A DNA stretch of 60,442 nucleotides from Acidobacteriaceae bacterium (GTDB lineage Bacteria > Acidobacteriota > Terriglobia > Terriglobales > Acidobacteriaceae): contig PLXE01000100.1 of assembly GCA_003151335.1 (NCBI GenBank), positions 1 through 60,442 on the forward strand, read 5' to 3'. Numbering within the stretch: the first letter of the stretch is position 1; the number at the start of each line of letters is the position of its first letter. A program made the position numbers and the translations under genes. The notes beneath the pieces are model-generated. The model searched no databases. It saw only the letters and a program-made list of their open reading frames with translations, and was not told the origin of the DNA. This document shows, piece by piece, positions 49,490 through 57,658 of this stretch.

Positions 49490-50760
49490 GTTTCACCCTG
49501 GCTTGCGGCGGAGGCCTTCATGGCAGCAGGAACATCAATCGAGGGCGGTTTTAACTCTTCCATCCCGTAAGGCTTTCCGATTGACGACGGCACGAGGGCC
49601 CACGTCTTCGTCGACCTCACGGCCCCCGCCACAACAAACAGGTTGGTCACCAAAACGACGGTGAACGCCATCGCCGGCAGAAAGGCAAACACCTCCCCAC
49701 GGGCGCTGACGATCGCCAGCGCCAGCACCGCCGTGACCAGCCCCCGTGGCAGCATCCAGAACAACAACTCGGTTTCCCGGCGGGTCACGTCTCGGACCGC
49801 CCATCGGCTGGTCTGCATGGCGAGGAAGCGTGCCAGGAGCAGCGCCGCGAGAATACCGGCGATGGGAAGCAGGTATTTCCGGCTGACAAACTCGGCAACA
49901 AACCCCAGGAGAACGAAGAAGAACGATCGCACCAGAAAACTTAGCTCGGCATGGAAAGCGAGCAGGCGCGCGCCCTGTCGAGCCATGTGGGGTGTACGGG
50001 GCAAATTGGCCAGGGTGATGCCAAAAATCAACACCGCCAGCAGGCCGCTGCCGCCGACGTAGCGCGCCAGCGCGTACACACCAAACACCACTCCCAGGTT
50101 TGCGATGTTAGCGTTGGGATAGCCTGCAATCCGCGGCCACAGTCGAGACCAGATGGCGCCCGCCAGCACGCCCAGAAGTAGCGCGATCACGATGTGCCGG
50201 GAAAAGTCGGCGGCCACCCCGAACAGCAGCGAGTGGCTTACATCCGCATTCAGCAAGCTGCCGATGAGCAAAACGGCGATCACCTCGCCCATGGTGGATT
50301 CCAAAGTCAGGGTGATCTTGACGGATTCAGGAGTAGAAATCTGTTCCAGGGCGGGTATGACAATGGTGCCGCTGGTGCACCCCAAGGCCGCGCCCAGAAG
50401 CACGCAGTCGCTCCACTGGAGGTGCAGCAGTGCCCGGCCCATCAAGGCAATCAATCCCAGGCTCAGTCCATAGCTGACCATCATTAACAACAGTGCAGCG
50501 GGAGCGTAGCGGGCGGCTTGTCGCAACCTGAGTTCGGCTCCGCCGGCGAAAAGAATCAGGATGAGGGCCAGCGTTCCGAGGATATCGATGGCGCCCTGAA
50601 ACATCGCAGGCCGGACCCAATGCAAAATCGGACCAAGGGTTACGCCGATCAACAGCAGCACAACCAAGTCGGGCACACGGGTCAAACGCGACAGCCGGTT
50701 GGCAAGGTACGCCACCACCAGCAGAACGCCAACCATACCGAATATAAGCGTCAATTCCAC
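49486..50760 (-). CDS. Cation:proton antiporter (Kef/NhaP-type, CPA2)
   Basis: 424 residues with twelve or more membrane segments: FGMVGVLLVVAYLANRLS, PDLVVLLLIGVTLGPILHW, LILILFAGGAEL, the unwound-helix region GAALGCTSGTIVIPALEQIS and ESTMGEVIAVLLIG, which hold the Na+/K+ and H+ binding residues. Members exchange K+ or Na+ for protons across the inner membrane. It lacks the C-terminal RCK domain of Kef proteins. The last 25 residues are polar. It is translationally coupled to the downstream 570-residue gene. Confidence 0.93.
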   Translation of the reverse strand: MELTLIFGMVGVLLVVAYLANRLSRLTRVPDLVVLLLIGVTLGPILHWVRPAMFQGAIDILGTLALILILFAGGAELRLRQAARYAPAALLLMMVSYGLSLGLIALMGRALLHLQWSDCVLLGAALGCTSGTIVIPALEQISTPESVKITLTLESTMGEVIAVLLIGSLLNADVSHSLLFGVAADFSRHIVIALLLGVLAGAIWSRLWPRIAGYPNANIANLGVVFGVYALARYVGGSGLLAVLIFGITLANLPRTPHMARQGARLLAFHAELSFLVRSFFFVLLGFVAEFVSRKYLLPIAGILAALLLARFLAMQTSRWAVRDVTRRETELLFWMLPRGLVTAVLALAIVSARGEVFAFLPAMAFTVVLVTNLFVVAGAVRSTKTWALVPSSIGKPYGMEELKPPSIDVPAAMKASAASQGET

Positions 50761-50910
50761 AATGAGGATCTCGCCAGTTCAGCGCCGCACCAGGATTGAT
50801 GGAAGAACACATCATATACGGAAGTCCGGAGATGCCATAGACAGAAAGACTAACTATAGGAAGCTGGATACAACGGCGACGTTCCTCGGTCACCTTGGTA
50901 GCAAAGTCAC

Positions 50911-51318
50911 TTACGCAGCCCTGGTTCGAAATCTTGCCCATCCGATCCATACCAGCGCCAGCAGCGTGAGCACGGCGATAATTCCTTGCGAGATCACGCA
51001 ATAGAGACACCACACCTCCAGAACGCGGGCCTCAATGTTTGTCAAATACAAAGCGAATCCCATCCCAATCAAAACGCAGACCAGCAGCAGCCCACGGCGG
51101 CGCATAAATCCCAAAACGCCGATCAGCAGGTATCCAACGATGCCGATGGCGGCCACCGGCGCGCCGCGGATCACCGCATACGGGCTGTGGTTCACGACGC
51201 CGCAGTCCCACTTGTCATTGATGCTGCACGGCTCGGAACCCGTGTCGTAGTGGACTTTCAGGGCCAGGCCGGAAACCACGATCCCGGCGATCGCCAGCAG
51301 CACAATGAGATAGCGCAC
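50911..51318 (-). CDS. Vitamin K epoxide reductase (VKOR) homologue
   Basis: 135 residues from GTG 51318 (GGGAGAAA upstream); an ATG at 51402 would add an unlikely cytosolic lead. Four membrane helices, a periplasmic loop with two cysteines (GSEPCSINDKWDC) and the active WCLYC motif near the end. Bacterial VKORs re-oxidise a DsbA-like thioredoxin and pass electrons to quinone. The thioredoxin domain often fused to VKOR is absent, so a separate DsbA is needed. Upstream and divergent lies a small Cys-rich exported protein, which would be a likely client. Confidence 0.9.
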   Translation of the reverse strand: MRYLIVLLAIAGIVVSGLALKVHYDTGSEPCSINDKWDCGVVNHSPYAVIRGAPVAAIGIVGYLLIGVLGFMRRRGLLLVCVLIGMGFALYLTNIEARVLEVWCLYCVISQGIIAVLTLLALVWIGWARFRTRAA

Positions 51319-51435
51319 GAAGTTTCTCCCGTGTGGAATTGTAACGTGGAAGTGGCAGCGCGCGGTCTGGCTCCGCCGTCCGCCGGCGGCGGTCGCCATC
51401 ACAAACCATTGTGATGTAGTAGAATTCTGCTGCTC

Positions 51436-51774
51436 ATGCGCCGTCTTGCTGCCAGTTTACTGCTTGTCCTGATGTTTGCGGGACTGGCTCTGCCCATGCT
51501 GCTGGCGCGGGAATCCGGGGTTCCGGCCTGCTGCCGTCGCAGCGGCAAACACCATTGCGCGATGCTTCCGCAAGGCGATGGCTTCCCGACGGTAACAGCC
51601 AATTGCCCATATCGCCGTTTCACCGCTCTGACCTCGCACTCCATACCTCTCGGCGCAGCGGCCACGGTGTTGAGCGTCAGCCTCGACTGCGAAAACTCGG
51701 TTGCTCTGGAATCGCCTGATGTCGCGCTACGCCTTGCCGGCAATGCCCAGAAGCGCGGCCCTCCTCTTTCCTAG
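51436..51774 (+). CDS. Small exported Cys/His protein next to a TonB receptor
   Basis: 112 residues. Signal peptide about 1-24 (LLLVLMFAGLALPMLLA), then ESGVPACCRRSGKHHCAMLP (C32, C33, H39, H40, C41) and a further cysteine each in NCPYRR and SLDCEN. The compact CC...HHC cluster in the exported part looks like a metal site, for example copper, zinc or nickel; this is inference. ATG at 51436 lies 117 bp from the divergent VKOR start. A TonB receptor gene follows 169 bp downstream on the same strand. Confidence 0.65.
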   Translation: MRRLAASLLLVLMFAGLALPMLLARESGVPACCRRSGKHHCAMLPQGDGFPTVTANCPYRRFTALTSHSIPLGAAATVLSVSLDCENSVALESPDVALRLAGNAQKRGPPLS

Positions 51775-51943
51775 TTCTCTTCTCTCGACCGATTTGTACA
51801 CAAGCCAGAGCCGGCTCACGATGCAGGTGAGCGAGTGGTGCTCCGCGTGTCTGCGCTGAATTCGCGACTCAGCGGTGCACGTCATGCGCGGATGATCCGC
51901 CCACGCTCTCGGCCTCACCACAGCTACTACGGGGAGAACCAAT

Positions 51944-54181
51944 TTGCAGCACAGTGCCCGGATTGCGAGGACGGCCGCGCTCATCGTGCTCATCAGCGCG
52001 TTGCTCGCAATGGCAGTCTCGCCATCCGCAGCGACCGTGTTCGGCAATGTGCGCGGGGTTGTCCATGACCCGCAGCACCACCCCATCACTGGGGCCCACG
52101 CCACGCTTCAAGCTGGCGATTCGGACTATTCCATGACGGCGGAGACTGGCGCCGATGGAGAGTTCCACTTCGACGCAGTCCCTCTCGGCCAATATACGGT
52201 CACCGTCGAAGCGGCTGGATTCGCTCCTCAGAAGCAGGCCCTGCTGGTCGTGTCGGGCAGTGCGCCAATCTTGCATTACCAGTTGGCGATCGCCATGGCG
52301 CAAGAGAAGGTCACGGTCACGGCAGCGCCTGAGGACCTGGATCCGGAGTCGCCGCGCAGAGACATCGTGATCGACCAAAAGCAGATCTCGCGCTACGCCG
52401 GTGTGGATGCCAGCAACAGCTTCAAGATCATCACCGAATTTGTTCCCGGAGCGTATATGGTGCACGATCAGCTTCACGTCCGTGGCGGCCACCAGGTCAC
52501 ATGGGCAATCGACGGCGTGCCCATACCGAATACAAACATTGCCTCCAACATCGGATTGCAGTTCAATCCCAAGGATGTCTCCTACCTCCAGGCCGAGACC
52601 GGCAGCTATGCGGCGGAATACGGCGACCGAACTTACGGTGTGTTTAACGTCGCCCCGAACAACGGCTTCGAACGCAATCGGGAAGCGGAACTGATCGCCA
52701 GCTACGGCAACTACAACCAAACTGACGACTGGCTGAGCTTCGGCGACCACACTGCGAAGTTCGCCTATTACGCCAGCATCAGCGGCAATAACACGGACTG
52801 GGGTATGGAGCCGCCCACCAGCATCAATCTGCACAACCATGCGAGTGGAGGCGGCGCATTCACTTCTCTCATCTACAATCCCAATTCCAAGGACCAGTTT
52901 CGTTTCGATGCCGGCCTTCGCCTCGACCACTACCAGGTGCCGAATGGTCCTGACACGCAGGCCGCGGGCGTCCAAGACCGCGAGCGCGAACAGGACATCT
53001 TCGGAACGGCCACCTGGGTGCACACGTATTCCCCCGGGCTCATGCTGATCGCGTCGCCGTTTTATCACTTCAATCGCGCCGCGTATGAGGGAGGGCCGAG
53101 CGACGTTCCCATCGCCACCGACAATCGTAGCTCCAACTATGAAGGCGGCCAGGTAACAGTTTCTGCCATCAATGCCAGGAACAATGCGCGTGTCGGGATC
53201 TATGCCTTCGCGCAGCAGGACAACACATTTTTTTCGGTGATCGCAAACAACGGTTCAGGAGACGCCTTCAGCCAGCGCGTGTCTCCGGGCGGCAACCTGG
53301 AGGCGGTGTTTCTCGAAGACCAGTTCAAGGCGACGTCGTGGCTAACTTTGACGGGAGGGCTTCGGCTTACCCACTTTGCCGGTCAGCTCACTGAGAATGC
53401 CGCCGATCCCCGTCTGGGAGCGGCCATCCGTATTCCTAAGCTCAATTGGGTGCTGCGCGCCGCCTACTCCTATTGCTACCAGCCGCCGCCGCTCGACACC
53501 GTGTCGGGGCCGCTGCTCCAGTTCGCGGCCAGCCAGGGAGTTGCCTTCCTTCCCTTGAAGGGCGAACGCGACACTCAGCAGGAGTATGGGGTCACCATTC
53601 CACTGCACAACTGGGTATCGACCCTCACCTACTTTCACACCGGAGCGCGAAATTTCTTTGACCACGACGCCCTCGGCAATTCGAACATCTTTCTGCCGCT
53701 CACCATTCAAGCGGCCCGCCTCAAGGGCTTGGAAGCAGCCGTCCGCTCGCCTCTGATTCTCAACCATTACCACGCCCATCTGGTGTTCTCGAACCAGCAA
53801 GCCCAGGGGTTTGGAGCCGTAACGGGCGGGCTGACGGATTTTTCGCCTCCGCCTGCGGGAGGTTTTTATCTGGACCACGATCAGCGCAACACGCTTTCTG
53901 CCGGGATGGAAGGCGATCTGCCGTGGCGCAGCTTTGCCGCCCTGACGTTCAACTATGGCTCGGGATTTCTCAATGGCAACGGGCCCAATCACCTGCCGAG
54001 TAATTACACCTTCGATTTGGCGCTGGGAAAGACTTTCGGCGAGAAGATTACGGTCAGGTTGATCGGCGCCAACATCACCAACAATCGCTACCAACTGGAT
54101 AACAGCAACACTTTTGGCGGCTCGCACTGGGCCGATCCCCGGATGCTGTCGGTACAGGTGAAATACCGGTTCCACTACTGA
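51944..54181 (+). CDS. TonB-dependent receptor with carboxypeptidase regulatory-like N-terminal domain
   Basis: 745 residues, outer-membrane transporter. Start TTG 51944 with GGGGAG eight bases upstream; signal peptide about 1-29. An Ig-like/CarboxypepD regulatory domain (about 33-110: GVVHDPQHHPITGAHATLQ, FDAVPLGQYTVTVEAAGF) precedes the plug (about 125-240: GAYMVHDQLHVRGGHQVTWA, VPIPNTNIASNIG, YAAEYGDRTYGVF) and a 22-strand-type barrel ending VKYRFHY. The barrel is shorter than that of the giant Oar-like receptors of Acidobacteriota. Its substrate is unknown; the Cys/His peptide upstream suggests a metal complex. Confidence 0.92.
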   Translation: MQHSARIARTAALIVLISALLAMAVSPSAATVFGNVRGVVHDPQHHPITGAHATLQAGDSDYSMTAETGADGEFHFDAVPLGQYTVTVEAAGFAPQKQALLVVSGSAPILHYQLAIAMAQEKVTVTAAPEDLDPESPRRDIVIDQKQISRYAGVDASNSFKIITEFVPGAYMVHDQLHVRGGHQVTWAIDGVPIPNTNIASNIGLQFNPKDVSYLQAETGSYAAEYGDRTYGVFNVAPNNGFERNREAELIASYGNYNQTDDWLSFGDHTAKFAYYASISGNNTDWGMEPPTSINLHNHASGGGAFTSLIYNPNSKDQFRFDAGLRLDHYQVPNGPDTQAAGVQDREREQDIFGTATWVHTYSPGLMLIASPFYHFNRAAYEGGPSDVPIATDNRSSNYEGGQVTVSAINARNNARVGIYAFAQQDNTFFSVIANNGSGDAFSQRVSPGGNLEAVFLEDQFKATSWLTLTGGLRLTHFAGQLTENAADPRLGAAIRIPKLNWVLRAAYSYCYQPPPLDTVSGPLLQFAASQGVAFLPLKGERDTQQEYGVTIPLHNWVSTLTYFHTGARNFFDHDALGNSNIFLPLTIQAARLKGLEAAVRSPLILNHYHAHLVFSNQQAQGFGAVTGGLTDFSPPPAGGFYLDHDQRNTLSAGMEGDLPWRSFAALTFNYGSGFLNGNGPNHLPSNYTFDLALGKTFGEKITVRLIGANITNNRYQLDNSNTFGGSHWADPRMLSVQVKYRFHY

Positions 54182-54230
54182 GGCAGCTCGATTCGGCAGT
54201 GCAAAACCGGCCTTCGGGGACGCGCACAAT

Positions 54231-54875
54231 TCACAGTATGTTCACCGCCCTCGCCGCCAGCAACACGATGATGGTCAACGAAATGAGCGATTGCAGCATC
54301 ATCAGGGTCTTCGCCCAAGGGGAAAGAATTTGCGTATCCGTCGGCGACAACGCGGTGCTGGTGTTGAACGAGAGAAAGAGATAGTCGATGAAGCGAGGAT
54401 GCCAGCTATCGGGCTTCGCCGGGGATTCCTGGTGAAGGGCCATCTGGGGAAAGAGGAATGCGCCTTGGTTATGACTCCTTGCCTTTTCCCTCTGGTAGGG
54501 GCCTCCTGCATCTAACTTCCAATACCAGGCGGCAAACACCAGCACGTTGCTGATCCAGAGGGAGGCCGCCGATTGCAGGAGATCAAGCGGTGACTCCTTG
54601 TGGGTTGGCAGGAAGCGTACCAGCAGGACCAGGGATGCGATCACGGCCAGAGCAACGGAACTGATCAGAATCAGCCCGCCAACGTACGCAGTCTTCTCAG
54701 CGCCTCTCGAATGAGAAATCGAGACAAACGCGGCGAGCACCGCAAACACTGCAACCAACAGCCAATTGGGCCCAAGGCTGAGGACAGCAGGCAGGGAGAA
54801 ATGAAGAACTACGACGGCCGCTAGCCCAAGAAAGACCGGCCAGCGCGGCTCGACATGACTAGATCGATTGGACAT
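54231..54875 (-). CDS. DUF1345-like membrane protein
   Basis: 214 residues from ATG 54875 (MSNRSSH). Five or six hydrophobic segments, and the signature DYLFLSFNTSTALSPTDTQ between the last two helices, where DUF1345 proteins carry a conserved acidic/Ser patch. The C-terminus ends in a membrane helix (ISLTIIVLLAARAV). Function unknown; possibly a channel-like membrane protein. It is convergent with the TonB receptor. Confidence 0.82.
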   Translation of the reverse strand: MSNRSSHVEPRWPVFLGLAAVVVLHFSLPAVLSLGPNWLLVAVFAVLAAFVSISHSRGAEKTAYVGGLILISSVALAVIASLVLLVRFLPTHKESPLDLLQSAASLWISNVLVFAAWYWKLDAGGPYQREKARSHNQGAFLFPQMALHQESPAKPDSWHPRFIDYLFLSFNTSTALSPTDTQILSPWAKTLMMLQSLISLTIIVLLAARAVNIL

Positions 54876-55025
54876 GCATCCGATAATACTGCGTGTGCGC
54901 CGTTCGGGCGAAGCGATACCGGGCCGCACTACCCGTGCAAGCGGATACACCAATCCTGGAACCGCTCTAAGAAAACCCCATCAACGGAGTTACTGAGGTG
55001 GGACGGAACCGTAAGCGTGAATCAG

Positions 55026-55541
55026 CTACTTGTTCGGAACCAGTCTGGCATTCTCGTACTGGCTAAAGATGGCGTTGGCGCCTTCGTGCGCGGGCGTCCC
55101 GGCCAGCAACTGCTCTTTGCGGTAAACCAGGCTGCTGGCATTGTAAGTCGCCAGTTCGAAGCCGTGACCATGGGTGATTGCGTCCGTGGGACAGGCTTCC
55201 ACGCAGTAGCCGCAAAAGATACAGCGGTTGTAATCGATGTTGTAAACCTTGGCGTAGCGCTCGGCGCCGCTCACGCGTTTCTCGGCGGTGTTCTCGGCGG
55301 CTTCAATGTAGATGCAGTTCGAGGGACAGGCGGCGGCGCACAGGAAACACGCCACACACTTCTCCAGCCCGTTCTCATCGCGCTGCAATACGTGCATTCC
55401 GCGAAAGCGCTCCTGGAACATCGCGCCCCTGGTCGGACCGGGACCATCAGGATAGTTCTCCACGATGGTCGGGTTAAACATTTCCCGGAAGGTCACGCTC
55501 ATGCCTTTGGCGATCGCCGCAATATTTCTAACGATTCTCAT
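55026..55541 (-). CDS. nuoI: NADH-quinone oxidoreductase subunit I (lone)
   Basis: 171 residues. Two 4Fe-4S binding motifs CVACFLCAAACP (62-73) and CIFCGYCVEACP, with GMSVTFREMFNPTIVENYP and a short C-terminal extension. In complex I this subunit carries clusters N6a and N6b to the quinone site. The other nuo genes are not in the window, although nuoI normally lies between nuoH and nuoJ. It could be a relocated or duplicate gene. The start ATG 55541 is directly at the usual N-terminus. Confidence 0.94.
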   Translation of the reverse strand: MRIVRNIAAIAKGMSVTFREMFNPTIVENYPDGPGPTRGAMFQERFRGMHVLQRDENGLEKCVACFLCAAACPSNCIYIEAAENTAEKRVSGAERYAKVYNIDYNRCIFCGYCVEACPTDAITHGHGFELATYNASSLVYRKEQLLAGTPAHEGANAIFSQYENARLVPNK

Positions 55542-55596
55542 GCTTTTTCAGTATAACAATCCAGCCAGTTTGTGGCGCCTCCGCGACGGGCGGCTG

Positions 55597-56136
55597 CTAG
55601 CGGCCTGTTCCGGCCCCTTGGGGGAGACCTGCTTTCAGGGATTCGAAATGGTGTTGCGCGTGGCCGGCGGCAATATACGCCAGCGCGCGGACGGTAACTT
55701 TATTTCCGTTGGCAATGCCAGCGCGCGTCTCGGCCTCCGGAGGCAACGACCCGAACAGAGCGATCGTCGCTTTGCGGATGCTCTCGAATTCGGCGAGCAG
55801 GTCGTCCACACTGCGCGAGTTGGAATGCGCTTCGCGGACGTAATCGTCCTGCTCGAAACCGCGCAGCTCCTCGGCATCGCTGCGCGCAAAGCGCAAAGCG
55901 CGGTATGTCATGACGCGCTCGGCGTCGCACAAGTGCCCGAGCACCTGCTTGATGCTCCACTTCCCCGGCGCAGGCGCCGCGCTGGCTGCCTCGTCGGACA
56001 CGCCCACCAGCAGTTGACGGTAATTGCCAAGCTGTTTGGCGAGAAAATCGAGGACGGAGCCTTCGGGAACGCGGGCAATGTAGTTCTTGTAGAACTCGGC
56101 GTATTCGGTGGGATTGGGACGTGTAAGCATGCTCAT
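55597..56136 (-). CDS. DinB-family protein
   Basis: 179 residues from ATG 56136 or 56130 (MLTRPN). Four-helix bundle with the metal-binding histidines in WSIKQVLGHLCDAERV and GHAQHHFESL, the third ligand probably in YVREAHSNSRSV. DinB/YfiT proteins are thiol-dependent transferases, for example of bacillithiol or mycothiol; the reaction is not predictable. It lies 55 bp upstream of the nuoI start on the same strand. No strong ribosome site is seen. Confidence 0.86.
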   Translation of the reverse strand: MSMLTRPNPTEYAEFYKNYIARVPEGSVLDFLAKQLGNYRQLLVGVSDEAASAAPAPGKWSIKQVLGHLCDAERVMTYRALRFARSDAEELRGFEQDDYVREAHSNSRSVDDLLAEFESIRKATIALFGSLPPEAETRAGIANGNKVTVRALAYIAAGHAQHHFESLKAGLPQGAGTGR

Positions 56137-56372
56137 AACTGTGACACGGACGATATCGGGAAGCAAGTTCGCGAAGGCGGACTTAACCAAGGGCGATCCA
56201 AGAAAGTCTTACGTGTTCATTGCCTCCATGTTGTCCCGGGTCTCGAAGAGCGCGAGACCCGGGGCCCCGGCCGGTTTTGTGAAACACGGAGTTTTTCAAC
56301 AGCCACAGGCGATTTCACTCATTGACCCTCAATGAGCGCTATGGGGATTTCACAACAGCTATCTGCCGCTGA

Positions 56373-57332
56373 CTAGCCCTGAGCTTCCTGAGATGCGCGA
56401 GCGCCCTTGACAAACTCCGCTTGCATCGTTTGCCGCAGGCTTTGGAAGCGGTGGCTGAGTTCCGCAGGATTCGGCCTAAACGTCGGGAGTGGCGACAGCA
56501 TCATATCCAACGCGCAAAGCAAGCCTACGTTCGCTGCCAGCCTGCCTCCGCTCGCCCGGATGCCGTCTAGTAAGGCGTACTGGTCATAGTCCGTGGGATG
56601 CTGCCCCAGTAAGCATTGCAGCATTACTACGCCGAGGGAAAAAACGTCGGAGGCGCACGACAATGCCTTTGTCCCTTTGATCTGCTCCGGCGAAAAGTAA
56701 CCCAACGTTCCGACAGGCCTGGAACGACGACGGTCGCGTCGGTCTAAGGGCTTGAGTGTAAGAATATTGACTTGATCTAAATATTTGGCCGCGCCGAGGT
56801 CGATGAGAACGGCGCTGTCCGCTGAGCCGAACTTGATGGGGCCGCCGGAGTTTCTAAGCATGATGTTCGAGGGCTTGATGTCCCCATGAACAATGCGTCG
56901 CGACCAAATTTCCGCAATTGCAGACGAGACATCGCGCCCGATCGCCAGGACTTCGGACTCCAGCAGCGGTCCGTTTTTCAACAGAACGCTCAGGGTTTGC
57001 CCGTCTATGAATTCCCACGCGACGTATCGCGTGTGTCTACCGGCCACCACGTCACAATCGCCATGCTCGATCATCCGAGCCAAGTTTGGATGCGAGAAGT
57101 TCTCCATCGCGGTGATCTCGGGCTGTACGCGAATGCTCCGTCTGCGATCGAAGCTTAACTTCAGAGCTACACCGTCATTCGCGGCTGTGCCGTCTGGCTG
57201 AGAAGTTCTGGTCGTCCTGAAAACTACTCCCTGGCCGCCAACGGCAATTTCGGAATCAATGATGTAGCGCCGACCCAGCGCAGCTTCTATATCTGCAGGG
57301 ACAAACTTACACATATACTCGTGGACAGCCAT
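56373..57332 (-). CDS. Hanks-type Ser/Thr protein kinase
   Basis: 319 residues from ATG 57332. All catalytic features are present though some deviate: glycine loop VGGQGVVFR, VAIK-like lysine in ALKLS, catalytic loop HGDIKPSNIM, metal-binding DLG (in place of DFG) in VLIDLGAAK, and SPEQIK for APE. It has no membrane segment and no sensor domain, so it is a soluble kinase. The frame is open far upstream (to 57905), but that stretch overlaps the next gene and lacks homology. No target gene or phosphatase is nearby. The C-terminal 25 residues are Gln/Arg-rich. Confidence 0.88.
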   Translation of the reverse strand: MAVHEYMCKFVPADIEAALGRRYIIDSEIAVGGQGVVFRTTRTSQPDGTAANDGVALKLSFDRRRSIRVQPEITAMENFSHPNLARMIEHGDCDVVAGRHTRYVAWEFIDGQTLSVLLKNGPLLESEVLAIGRDVSSAIAEIWSRRIVHGDIKPSNIMLRNSGGPIKFGSADSAVLIDLGAAKYLDQVNILTLKPLDRRDRRRSRPVGTLGYFSPEQIKGTKALSCASDVFSLGVVMLQCLLGQHPTDYDQYALLDGIRASGGRLAANVGLLCALDMMLSPLPTFRPNPAELSHRFQSLRQTMQAEFVKGARASQEAQG

Positions 57333-57658
57333 ACGATCTACCACGTAAGCGCCTGGTCCGCTTACATTTCCCTTTTCACAGAATCTGAGAAAGTTACGAT
57401 CGAGTATACCCGCGAATAGCAACATGCGGAGACGCTTCTTCGGCGGCTGGGGATAGCTGGCGTGAACAGGCGATCTCGTAACCAATCTGAACCGGACAGA
57501 ATGCTCAGCTAAGCATTCGGTCGTCACACGGGCCAGAAACCGGCTTCGGGGAGATCGGAGCGCAAGCGATGCACCGTCACGCCACATTTCCCCGAAGAGG
57601 ACTTCGGGACAAGTTGGCGATCGGCCTCCGGACGATACCCCGTTCTCCTCTGCAGGCC
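57333..57658. other. Intergenic region between kinase and propeller genes
   Basis: The frame of the kinase remains open across these 326 bp, but no start or ribosome site supports coding. I see no repeat or hairpin of note. It should hold the kinase promoter. Confidence 0.4.
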
